Shown here piece after piece: positions 23,966 to 31,284 of a stretch of DNA of 37,203 nucleotides. A program made the translations under genes and the position numbers. Source of the stretch: a virus; the IMG/VR virus record IMGVR_UViG_3300027741_001866, positions 1 to 37,203 of that record; one strand, given 5' to 3'. Under the pieces are notes generated by a model. It had not been told where the DNA came from. It saw only the letters and a program-made list of their open reading frames with translations, and made no database searches. Each line of letters opens with the position of its first letter. Position 1 is the stretch's first letter.

Positions 23966-24167
23966 TTTTTAACGGCGGCACGGCTGTGCTAAAAGGTTGG
24001 AGCGAGTATAACTAAAAACCGTCTGTGAAGGCTGCAGACCATATCGGACGGACTGGACAGGTGAGAGACCTGTAAAAGGTAATGGTGATTGTGTCACACA
24101 ATTGAAACCCGAAAATTTGTAGTCCAAACTAAAACCATCGTGGGGATAGCAACCCACCCGTTAAAAA
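23966..24167 (+). ncRNA. Candidate structured non-coding RNA closed by a 10-bp helix
   Basis: A 202-base non-coding segment. Its ends pair perfectly: TTTTTAACGG (23966-23975) with CCGTTAAAAA (24158-24167). Inside are GCAC/GTGC (23978-23989), CCGTCTG (24019-24025) with CGGACGG (24045-24051), and ACAGGT/ACCTGT (24057-24073). There are also ATTGTG/CACAAT (24088-24102) flanked by GGT/ACC, and GTGGG/CCCAC (24140-24157). GTCTG can also pair with CAGAC (24035-24039), giving two exclusive folds. Not tmRNA, RNase P or a tRNA by inspection; the family is unknown to me. Confidence 0.6.
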
Positions 24168-24171
24168 ACTA

Positions 24172-24200
24172 TTGACAAACCGCAGACTATATAGTATATT
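24172..24200 (+). promoter_or_regulatory. Promoter of the 24224 gene
   Basis: TTGACA (24172-24177), 17-base spacer, TATATT (24195-24200), predicted start near 24207, then AGAGAG before the ATG. It begins 4 bases after the closing helix of the RNA candidate. Confidence 0.75.
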
Positions 24201-24223
24201 AATAGAATAAACAGAAGAGAGTT

Positions 24224-24421
24224 ATGACAATGTTAATCATGGGATATAAAGATAAGCCAGAGTGGTCAAAAGTTCGTGCTGCGTTCAAGCGTTGCACAGA
24301 CTTACCTGCCGCTGACATTGAGAAGATTGTCAAGAATGTCAAGGAAGGCAGAACCGAAACCATTCCTAATGACCACACTCTTTACGAAGACTTGAAAGAA
24401 CTTGGCATCCTGATCAAGTAA
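24224..24421 (+). CDS. Small protein, weakly like the C-terminal domain of ribosomal protein bL12
   Basis: 65 residues. The pattern KVRAAFKRCTDLPAADIEKI, then about 20 residues, then LYEDLKELGILIK resembles the bL12 C-terminal domain ([20 protein letters not shown] ... LKKKLEEAG) in helix order and spacing. Identity by eye is low, and the usual Gly-Leu-Gly loop and Lys residues are not conserved. If real, it would be a partial bL12 mimic able to contact translation factors. Otherwise it is an ordinary small phage protein. It has its own consensus promoter, typical of an early gene. Confidence 0.7.
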   Translation: MTMLIMGYKDKPEWSKVRAAFKRCTDLPAADIEKIVKNVKEGRTETIPNDHTLYEDLKELGILIK

Positions 24422-24427
24422 AAATTA

Positions 24428-24465
24428 CCCATCTTTACCTAAATATTATGTTAGGTAATGGTGGG
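24428..24465 (+). promoter_or_regulatory. Late-like promoter box in a hairpin ahead of the 24471 gene
   Basis: Perfect 8-bp arms TTACCTAA (24435-24442) and TTAGGTAA (24451-24458), extended after a 3x3 internal loop by CCCA (24428-24431) / TGGG (24462-24465). CCTAAATA (24438-24445) would start RNA at about 24451, the first base of the 3' arm. The only ribosome-site-like sequence (GGTGGG) is in the 3' arm. Confidence 0.6.
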
Positions 24466-24470
24466 ATTCA

Positions 24471-25169
24471 ATGATTTCTGGTGATTATTGGTTAAAATTG
24501 CAACCAGTTGCAGAACCAACCCGTTGGTTAGAACAAGCACAAGCAAAATTTGATATCATTCAGAGACTCTTTGTTAATCTTGATGTACAACCACAAACTA
24601 TTTTATTAACTCATTTTAATCCACTTGTTTTATTATTAGAACAACATTATGATTGCACCGTTGTTGCAGAACAAGGTGTAAAATATGCATATCAAAGCAG
24701 CAGTAATTTTATAGATAGTATTGGTGATATAAAGGGCAAAGTAGATATTACACTTGCACTTGATGAATACTTCACTTACTGCGATAGTGAAAATGCTCAG
24801 CGTGATCTGATTGCTGAGATTAAAAATTGCACAGATGGATATCTTATAACATCACTGCAAGATTACAAAAATACTGCTCCACATAAGCGCAATCACGTAG
24901 ATGCATCTGTGCACAGCGATATTATACTTTTAGAACAAAATATAGTAGACAAAAATAATAGGCAGAATTGGCAAACTCATATATACTTTATAGAAAATCA
25001 TCATGATCTAACTGTGTTGGGTCCAACTGAACGCCGCACTATGTATTTCAAGCAACTTGCAAAATACAGCAGCGATTTAGAAGGTTCTAACTATGTTATC
25101 CAAAAGAACATGTTATATCGTGGTTTTTTCAAAAGAAATTATGAGCATATTATAACTGTAAAGTTCTAA
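24471..25169 (+). CDS. Hypothetical phage protein
   Basis: 232 residues. A TILLTHFNPLVLLLEQ strand-helix and a later DGYLITSLQDY strand suggest an alpha/beta Rossmann-like fold, perhaps methyltransferase-like, but no SAM-binding glycine motif is clear. The C-terminus is basic and aromatic (YRGFFKRNYEHIITVKF). It is likely expressed late from the hairpin-embedded promoter box and precedes a virion-type gene by 9 bases, so a structural or assembly role is plausible. Confidence 0.75.
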   Translation: MISGDYWLKLQPVAEPTRWLEQAQAKFDIIQRLFVNLDVQPQTILLTHFNPLVLLLEQHYDCTVVAEQGVKYAYQSSSNFIDSIGDIKGKVDITLALDEYFTYCDSENAQRDLIAEIKNCTDGYLITSLQDYKNTAPHKRNHVDASVHSDIILLEQNIVDKNNRQNWQTHIYFIENHHDLTVLGPTERRTMYFKQLAKYSSDLEGSNYVIQKNMLYRGFFKRNYEHIITVKF

Positions 25170-25178
25170 GGAAGCCAA

Positions 25179-26366
25179 TTGGTCGATATTAATATTGAAG
25201 CAGCAATATCTGCAAGCCTACGTAGCAGTGTAGAAGCATATCTGCAAACAGCAGATTTAAGTACCGTCATTGCCGAAACCCTACAAAAACAAATTAATAA
25301 TGTTGTTATCAACCTTACTGGTAAGATTTTCAATGACATTATATCTAAGCGTGATCTACAAAGTGAAGTAACGCATTTAGTTCAAACTATATTGAGTGAA
25401 CAGTTACTATCGGTTGGCACAAAACAAGTCAACGAAGTGCTTCAACAAGCAGATATGCAAAAGATTATTGTTAGCAGTATACAAAGTGAAGTTCATCGTG
25501 CTGCTGGCAGTTATGATTTTCCTGAAAAAAGTATACCATTTAGCAGCATTAAAATGGATGGATGCGAGTTTAATGCTGGTTTTATTAATAACGGTATCTA
25601 CAACAAATTTACAAGTACTGGCATTGCTGATGAGTCAAGCAAAATACAATTGCGTGTAACCGATGAAGGCATCATTACTACCAATAATATTACTGCTGAA
25701 AATTTATTGATTGAGGATAATGCATTCTTTAAAAATGTAACTATTGATGGCGATTTATTTGTTGGCGGCAACGTATTACCAAGCAAAAAATTGGATGATT
25801 ACATTAGTAACGTAAGCCAAGCAGTTGCACGGCAATTAATAGATGATAACAATAACAGTCATATTGACTTAGGTAATCGTCATATTGTAAGCGGTGACCG
25901 ATATGTTATTAATAACGATAGTCTTGGACCGCATATTATTAATAGCAACCTACGCAATGTTGGAAACTTGGTTGAACTTACGGTAAGTGGTCAAGCAATT
26001 ATACACGAAACCTTAGTTGTAACAGATCATCGTGTAGGTATTAATACAGAAAGTGCGGTGGGTGCGTTAAGTGTATGGGATGAAGATGCTGAATTTACCC
26101 TAGTAAAACATAGCCCTAAAACAATGTATGCTGGCAGTACCAGAATTACTGATGTTGTATTAGGCAGTAACAATGCAGAACAAATCAAATTAAAAAGTGA
26201 CGGGACTATAGAATTAAACGGACCTCTACGATTTAATGGTGTATTAATAAACGTTGTAGACCGTATACCAGAACAGGTTGGTGAACCTGGTGAAATTGCC
26301 GTCATGCGTGATGGGAGTGCTATATACAGATGCCTTGGTCAAAATAGTTGGGGGAAGATTCTATAA
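25179..26366 (+). CDS. Virion structural protein, fibre-like
   Basis: 395 residues starting at TTG 25179 behind AAGGA. The N-terminal 110 residues are amphipathic helices (TLQKQINNVVINLTGKIFND) suited to trimeric coiled coil. The middle turns to short beta repeats typical of phage fibres (AENLLIEDNAFFKNVTIDGD, then LFVGGNVLPSKKLDDYISN). The end contains VGINTESAVGALSVWDEDAE and GEPGEIAVMRDGSAIYRCLG, motifs common near fibre C-termini. It is most likely a short fibre or baseplate-decorating protein, by architecture. Confidence 0.78.
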   Translation: MVDINIEAAISASLRSSVEAYLQTADLSTVIAETLQKQINNVVINLTGKIFNDIISKRDLQSEVTHLVQTILSEQLLSVGTKQVNEVLQQADMQKIIVSSIQSEVHRAAGSYDFPEKSIPFSSIKMDGCEFNAGFINNGIYNKFTSTGIADESSKIQLRVTDEGIITTNNITAENLLIEDNAFFKNVTIDGDLFVGGNVLPSKKLDDYISNVSQAVARQLIDDNNNSHIDLGNRHIVSGDRYVINNDSLGPHIINSNLRNVGNLVELTVSGQAIIHETLVVTDHRVGINTESAVGALSVWDEDAEFTLVKHSPKTMYAGSTRITDVVLGSNNAEQIKLKSDGTIELNGPLRFNGVLINVVDRIPEQVGEPGEIAVMRDGSAIYRCLGQNSWGKIL

Positions 26367-26473
26367 TGCGTATTTTTAAATGGATTTATAATATCATTGA
26401 TGATATGATATACAAATATAAGCGTCGTCGTTTGTTGAAAGAACTTAAGGAACGTGACCCATTTATATATTGA
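26366..26473 (+). CDS. 35-residue basic protein
   Basis: The ATG overlaps the previous stop (TAATG) and the frame ends at TGA 26471-26473, seven bases before the carbamoyltransferase ATG. The peptide starts MRIFKWIYNIIDDMIYKYKR and continues RRLLKELKERDPFIY. This is a short amphipathic or membrane-touching helix followed by a basic and charged helix. Tight coupling on both sides and normal codon use support a real gene. Function unknown. Confidence 0.65.
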   Translation: MRIFKWIYNIIDDMIYKYKRRRLLKELKERDPFIY

Positions 26474-26479
26474 GGAAAA

Positions 26480-27943
26480 ATGCTTTTAGGTATCAATGCT
26501 AACAATCATGACGCAAGTATTGCTGTTGTTGACGGGTCTAATATTCTGTTTGCGGGTCACGCTGAACGGTATAGCAGAGTAAAGAATGATCCACATCTTA
26601 ATGAAGCATTGATTAACGATGCGTTACAATATGGTATACCTGATAAAATAGTATGGTATGAACAGCCATGGAAGCGTACTGTTCGTAATCTTATAAGCGG
26701 TCAACGTCCACTACACTATAACTTAAAATCCTATCTTAAGAAATATGGTCTTGACAAGATACCTGTTGTTACTACACCGCATCACGGTGCGCATGCTGCT
26801 ATGGGCTATTATACCAGTGGATTTAGAGATGCAGCCATCGTAGTTATAGATGCTATTGGTGAATTAGAATGCACCTCTGTATGTCGTGGAATTAACAACA
26901 AAGTTAGCAGAGTTTGGCACAATGTTTATCCACAAAGCATTGGGCTATTTTATAGTGCCGTCACAGAATATCTTGGGTTTAAACCTAACGAAGAAGAATA
27001 TATTGTTATGGGCATGGCAGCATACGGCGAACCAAAGCATCTTAAAACAATGCTCAATGAGTTCTTTGGAACATGGTCACCGCCTAATGTAGAGTTTAAA
27101 CATAACCTACATCGTGGTATGCGTTGGTGGAATAAACCTAAAGATGAAGATTGGAAACCAGAAGATATTGCAGCTTCTGCACAAGCAATTTATGAGCAAT
27201 ACTTAATGGCAATTTGCCGCTATGCTCGTGAAGTAGTTGGCAGTGATAATCTTGTATTGGTAGGTGGTTGCGCTCTTAACTGTGTAGCAAATAGCCGATT
27301 GAAAACATTTACTGGATTTAGTAATATATGGGTGCCACCAAATCCTGGCGATGCTGGTTTAAGTTTAGGTGCAGTTACGTATCATACTAAGCAACATGTG
27401 CATTTAGAACATGCATTTCTTGGATATAACATTGATCGTAGGGTTGATGTTCGTGCAGTAGTTGATGCCCTAGAAGGGGGTCAAGTTGTAGGCATTGCCA
27501 ATGGTCGTGCAGAGTTTGGTCCACGAGCGTTGGGTAACCGTTCACTGATTGCTGATCCTCGTGGACCAGATGTAAAAGACCGTGTAAATGCAATCAAGAA
27601 ACGTGAGCCATTTCGTCCATTTGCTCCAATTATATTGAAATCTTGGTTTAGGGAATACTTTTATAGTAAGATGCGAGTAAATCATGATTATATGCAATGG
27701 GCGGATGCGTGTATGGACCCACAATCTTTTCCAGCAATTTGTCACGTAGATGGAACTTCTCGTGTTCAAACAATTGACCATCCTACTCCAAGCATAATGT
27801 ATAAGATATTAGAAGCATGGTATGCTCGTGCCCGTTGTCCAATGTTGCTTAACACCAGCCTTAACATTAAAGGTGAACCATTGGTAAATACATGGGCAGA
27901 TGCTGAACGGTTTTCTGAATTGAACAATGTGGTGGTATTCTAA
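26480..27943 (+). CDS. Carbamoyltransferase, NodU/CmcH/TobZ family
   Basis: 487 residues. The N-terminal ASKHA-type domain starts with GINANNHDASIAVVDG; the metal/active-site motif HHGAHA is at 101-106 (PHHGAHAAMGYYTSGF), VVIDAIGE follows, and GGCALN is at 262-267. The YrdC-like C-terminal part has AEFGPRALGNRSLIADPR and LNTSLNIKGEPLV. The family transfers carbamoyl from carbamoyl phosphate, via a carbamoyl-adenylate, to hydroxyl groups of sugars or antibiotics. Phage members are common in marine myoviruses, and some carbamoylate hydroxymethylcytosine in DNA. No hydroxymethylase is visible in this window, so DNA or glycan is open. Confidence 0.93.
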   Translation: MLLGINANNHDASIAVVDGSNILFAGHAERYSRVKNDPHLNEALINDALQYGIPDKIVWYEQPWKRTVRNLISGQRPLHYNLKSYLKKYGLDKIPVVTTPHHGAHAAMGYYTSGFRDAAIVVIDAIGELECTSVCRGINNKVSRVWHNVYPQSIGLFYSAVTEYLGFKPNEEEYIVMGMAAYGEPKHLKTMLNEFFGTWSPPNVEFKHNLHRGMRWWNKPKDEDWKPEDIAASAQAIYEQYLMAICRYAREVVGSDNLVLVGGCALNCVANSRLKTFTGFSNIWVPPNPGDAGLSLGAVTYHTKQHVHLEHAFLGYNIDRRVDVRAVVDALEGGQVVGIANGRAEFGPRALGNRSLIADPRGPDVKDRVNAIKKREPFRPFAPIILKSWFREYFYSKMRVNHDYMQWADACMDPQSFPAICHVDGTSRVQTIDHPTPSIMYKILEAWYARARCPMLLNTSLNIKGEPLVNTWADAERFSELNNVVVF

Positions 27944-28605
27944 TGCGTGTAGCAATTATTGGTGACAGTTATACATATAGTTATAAAGATACCTATTTAG
28001 AAACCATATGCCATGAACTTAATCTTGAAGTTATCCATCAAGTAGGATTTCGTGGTTTCTCGCAATATAAAATATATCTTGAATTTTTAGAAATTATAAA
28101 AAATAATCCAGAGATAATTATTTGTTGCCATACAGAACATAGTAGATTTTATCATCCTACTGAACAGATTAAAAAAAATTATAATCCTCTAATAAATTAT
28201 AATAAAAATTTTCGCAATGCTGTCAACGAATATTTTATTCATATTTATAATGAAGATTTTTCTAAATTTATTCACAATTTAATTATTTACGAAATGCAAA
28301 AAATTTGTAAAGAAAAAAATATAAAGTTAATTAATATACCATGTTTTGAACATAACCATATTGTTAAAAATTATGGGCTATGGATTTTGGCAAATGACGG
28401 AATAGCTAGTTGTAGCAACATCGATTATAAACGTGAATTTGATCAAGATCGTTGGACACTAATTAATGATGCAAAGTTATTAAATCATTTTTCATCACAC
28501 GGACATCAAGTTTTAGCAAATAATATAATTCCACATATTAAAACGTATATTACAAGCGACCAAGAATTTCATATTTCGTTGCTTTTTCCTGAACTATTTG
28601 CTTGA
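27943..28605 (+). CDS. SGNH/GDSL-like hydrolase
   Basis: 220 residues. MRVAIIGDSYTYSYKD carries the GDS block I at the N-terminus, with Ser9 as the presumed nucleophile. NHFSSHGHQVLANNI near residue 185 resembles block V, though the usual Asp-x-x-His is not clear. The start overlaps the carbamoyltransferase stop (TAATG). The gene is markedly more A/T-rich than its neighbours (long A and T runs between 28080 and 28350), suggesting later acquisition. Probable role: ester hydrolysis or deacylation of a sugar or lipid, perhaps on the same substrate as the carbamoyltransferase; this is inference. Confidence 0.65.
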   Translation: MRVAIIGDSYTYSYKDTYLETICHELNLEVIHQVGFRGFSQYKIYLEFLEIIKNNPEIIICCHTEHSRFYHPTEQIKKNYNPLINYNKNFRNAVNEYFIHIYNEDFSKFIHNLIIYEMQKICKEKNIKLINIPCFEHNHIVKNYGLWILANDGIASCSNIDYKREFDQDRWTLINDAKLLNHFSSHGHQVLANNIIPHIKTYITSDQEFHISLLFPELFA

Positions 28606-28629
28606 CAAACTTTAAAATTGTGTTATATT
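28602..28629 (+). promoter_or_regulatory. Promoter of uvdE
   Basis: TTGACA (28602-28607), 16-base spacer, TATATT (28624-28629). It overlaps the stop of the SGNH gene. The predicted start is at or next to the ATG at 28636, and no ribosome binding site is visible. Confidence 0.75.
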
Positions 28630-28635
28630 CTTAAT

Positions 28636-29661
28636 ATGACACAAAAACGTATCGGCTTTTGCTGCAAATGGATTGACACCGTGGATCAACTTGATGGCTT
28701 TAAGCCTAAAGATGATGCACTCCGCTATAACAACAAGACCACGACAGTGGCTTGGCTAAACCGTCAAACCAAAGCGGTTGCTGAGCAACGACTGTGGGAT
28801 ATTATGGAGCATAATACAGATGCCACATTACGATTGGTGGAGCGTGTGGGAACACTTGCACCAGAACTACGAATGGTACGCCTTAGTAGCGACATACTCC
28901 CTGTTTACACTGAGTCAACTTGGGGCTATTTCTGGACTGATAAACACCTTCGTCAAACCATTGCGAAGCGACTGGCCAAGGTTGGAGATGCTGCTAAACG
29001 TCACGATGTTAGGGTCAGTTTTCATCCTGGCCAATTTTGCGTCCTTGCTAGTGACCGTGAGAATGTTGTCGCCAATTCTATTGCTGAATTTGAATACCAT
29101 GCTGATTTGGCTCGTTGGATGGGTTTTGGTTCTAGTTGGCATGATCACGGTTTTAAGATCAATGTGCATATTAGTGGTAAGGGTGGTCCAATGGCTATAC
29201 GAGCCGTATACTCCCGCCTCTCGCCCGAAGCTAGAAACCTTATTACAATAGAAAACGAGGAATATACCTATGGACTTGATTCTTGTCTCACTTTGGGTGA
29301 TATCTTGCCTATCGTGTTTGATACTCATCATCACTGGATTCATTCGGGAGAATACATCGCACCGTCTGACGACCGTATTAAAATGGTCAAAGACAGTTGG
29401 CGTGGTGTCCGCCCTTCTCTTCATTACTCTCTTAGTAGTGAATCTATGGGTATCACTAATGCTAGTAGACCTGACCTATCCACACTAATGGAGAGTGGTC
29501 ATAAGAAAGGTACTCTACGTGCGCACAGTAATTTTATGTGGAACAGTTCAGTCAACCAATATGTAGGTGAACTGTGGAACGATTTTGATATACAAGTAGA
29601 AGCAAAGGCTAAAAACCTTGCTAGTTTTAAGTTACACGAAGAATTAACCAAAGGAAAATAA
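28636..29661 (+). CDS. uvdE: UV-damage endonuclease
   Basis: 341 residues from the ATG at 28636 (MTQKRIGFCCKWID). An upstream in-frame start at 28618 lies before the promoter -10 and is rejected. UVDE family features: RIGFCCKW at the start, LAPELRMVRLSSDILPV, the metal-site motif VSFHPGQFCVLASDRENVV, HADLARWMGFG, a NVHISGKGG block, ITIENEEYTYG and DTHHHWIHSG. These TIM-barrel enzymes nick DNA 5' of UV photoproducts, which suits a phage of sunlit water. The transcript appears leaderless. It ends directly at the start of metK. Confidence 0.93.
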   Translation: MTQKRIGFCCKWIDTVDQLDGFKPKDDALRYNNKTTTVAWLNRQTKAVAEQRLWDIMEHNTDATLRLVERVGTLAPELRMVRLSSDILPVYTESTWGYFWTDKHLRQTIAKRLAKVGDAAKRHDVRVSFHPGQFCVLASDRENVVANSIAEFEYHADLARWMGFGSSWHDHGFKINVHISGKGGPMAIRAVYSRLSPEARNLITIENEEYTYGLDSCLTLGDILPIVFDTHHHWIHSGEYIAPSDDRIKMVKDSWRGVRPSLHYSLSSESMGITNASRPDLSTLMESGHKKGTLRAHSNFMWNSSVNQYVGELWNDFDIQVEAKAKNLASFKLHEELTKGK

Positions 29662-30777
29662 ATGAGTTATCTGTTTACTAGTGAAAGCGTAAGTGAAGGA
29701 CATCCAGATAAAGTTGCTGATGCTATCAGTGATGCGGTTTTGGATTTGATGATGGCACCACAGGATAAGTCTTATCGCTGTGCGTGTGAGACACTTGTTA
29801 CTACCAATCAGGTTGTAATTGCGGGTGAATATAAGGGTGAACTTGATAATGCGTTGGTTGAAACAGCCGTTCGCAATGTTATCAAGGATATTGGATATGA
29901 GCAAAGTGGATTTGATTGGAGAACTGTAAAGGTTCTTAATCTAATGCATGGACAAAGTGCAGATATTGCGCTTGGGACAGATACGTTTGGTGCTGGCGAT
30001 CAAGGATTAATGTTTGGCTATGCTTCTAATGAAACACTAAGTTATACAAGTAAAGATACGCCAACATATATGCCTAGTGCTATTCAGTATAGCCATGATG
30101 TTGTGAAGGCACTGACGGAGCATCGTAAGAGCGGTCGTGATTGGCTTGGTCCAGATGCTAAGAGCCAGATTACTGTTGAATACAATGATGATAGCAATCC
30201 ATTCCGTATTGATAAAGTAGTATGCTCTACACAGCACAGTGAAAATACTGATATGCATACGGTTCGCACACGGGTAGAACAGCTTATTCGTAGTGTGTTG
30301 CCTGACCGTTTGGTTGATACTCGCACAGAGTTCCATATCAATCCTACTGGACGCTTTGTTATTGGTGGACCAGATGGTGATACTGGTCTAACTGGTCGTA
30401 AGATTATTGTTGATACTTACGGCGGCTATTCCCCACATGGTGGTGGTGCTTTCAGTGGTAAAGACCCTACCAAGGTTGACCGCAGTGCTGCATACATGAT
30501 GCGTTATCTTGCCAAGAATATTGTGGCAAGTGGTCGTGCAGATTGGGCAACTGTTCAGGTATCTTATGCTATTGGTCTTGAACAGCCAATGAGTTTCTAT
30601 GTTGAGAGCAATGGTGATAGCCGTGGTTTGACACATTGGATTCGTGATAACGTTGATCTTACTCCACTTGGTATTATCAACAAGTTTGACCTGTTCCGTC
30701 CTATCTATAGTTCTACTACAAACTATGGTCACTTTGGTAAAGATGGATTGCCATGGGAAACGGTTGATCTTTTCTAA
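29662..30777 (+). CDS. metK: S-adenosylmethionine synthetase
   Basis: 371 residues, near the bacterial length of about 384. Complete motif set: SEGHPDK (His14, Asp16, Lys17), GAGDQGLMFGYA (110-121), and GGPDGDTGLTGRKIIVDTYG and GGGAFSGKDPTKVDRSAAYM (235-280) for ATP and methionine binding. It makes SAM from ATP and methionine. In a phage this could raise SAM for DNA or RNA methylation, or resupply the pool during infection. It starts immediately after the uvdE stop behind AAAGGAAAATAA, so the two are one transcript. Confidence 0.95.
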   Translation: MSYLFTSESVSEGHPDKVADAISDAVLDLMMAPQDKSYRCACETLVTTNQVVIAGEYKGELDNALVETAVRNVIKDIGYEQSGFDWRTVKVLNLMHGQSADIALGTDTFGAGDQGLMFGYASNETLSYTSKDTPTYMPSAIQYSHDVVKALTEHRKSGRDWLGPDAKSQITVEYNDDSNPFRIDKVVCSTQHSENTDMHTVRTRVEQLIRSVLPDRLVDTRTEFHINPTGRFVIGGPDGDTGLTGRKIIVDTYGGYSPHGGGAFSGKDPTKVDRSAAYMMRYLAKNIVASGRADWATVQVSYAIGLEQPMSFYVESNGDSRGLTHWIRDNVDLTPLGIINKFDLFRPIYSSTTNYGHFGKDGLPWETVDLF

Positions 30778-30786
30778 AATAATATA

Positions 30787-30828
30787 TTGACATAATTGTT
30801 GCACTGCGGTATAAATATATGCAGTGCA
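30787..30828 (+). promoter_or_regulatory. Promoter with TATAAATA in the loop of an inverted repeat
   Basis: TTGACA (30787-30792), 17-base spacer, TATAAATA (30810-30817). Arms TGCACTGC (30800-30807) and GCAGTGCA (30821-30828) flank the box perfectly. The ribosome site AAAGGAAG lies 3 bases after the 3' arm, so it adjoins rather than sits in the stem. Confidence 0.72.
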
Positions 30829-30840
30829 GCAAAGGAAGTA

Positions 30841-31224
30841 ATGATGCAACCATACACTGTAGATGAATTAGAATTTATTAACCGTGGCGCAACCGCCACT
30901 ACAAAGGAGAATGAAATGTTTGATACCGATGAATTTATTGATACAGTACAAGATGCTAAGAAAACAATGGTTAAGACTCTTGTGCAAAATGAAGCTATTG
31001 CAAAGAGCCTAACCGCATTTGTGGATGCACAAACTGCTTACACAAAGGATGCTATCAAGGCAACTGCAAGTGCAATGGGTATTATTTCTAATGAAGTAGC
31101 AAAATCAGTTGAAGAAGTAAGTGCTGGCAAGCATTTCAAGAAGATGCAAGAACAGGTTTCAAATGACCTTTATAGCACCTTCTGGAAAGAAGCATTCAAA
31201 TATTATACTCCAAGTTACAAATAA
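30841..31224 (+). CDS. Helical protein, phasin-like
   Basis: 127 residues from 30841 (AAAGGAAG upstream). An in-frame ATG at 30916 has an even better site, AAAGGAG, and would give a 103-residue product starting MFDTDEFIDTVQDAKKTM, so two products are possible. The shorter form is almost entirely amphipathic helix (LVQNEAIAKSLTAFVDAQTA, KATASAMGIISNEVAKSVEE), which resembles phasin-type granule or membrane-binding proteins. That resemblance is by composition only. The N-terminal extension is acidic. Confidence 0.7.
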   Translation: MMQPYTVDELEFINRGATATTKENEMFDTDEFIDTVQDAKKTMVKTLVQNEAIAKSLTAFVDAQTAYTKDAIKATASAMGIISNEVAKSVEEVSAGKHFKKMQEQVSNDLYSTFWKEAFKYYTPSYK

Positions 31225-31225
31225 T

Positions 31226-31254
31226 TTGACATTTTAATTTTAATGTCATATTAT
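31226..31254 (+). promoter_or_regulatory. Promoter with a dyad between -35 and -10
   Basis: TTGACA (31226-31231), 17-base spacer, TATTAT (31249-31254). TGACATT (31227-31233) and AATGTCA (31242-31248) form a perfect dyad across the -35/spacer, an operator-like layout. AGTAAATA (31259-31266) further down is a possible late box, with AGGAG following. Confidence 0.65.
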
Positions 31255-31284
31255 AGATAGTAAATATCTTACAGGAGATAATTG

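Noticed and set aside
24011-24131. Resemblance of the structured RNA to a group I intron core (TTTGTAGTCC and GGACT)
   Set aside because: The P7-like pairing overlaps a stronger helix, the conserved CAGAGACTAAA element is missing, and no split gene flanks it.
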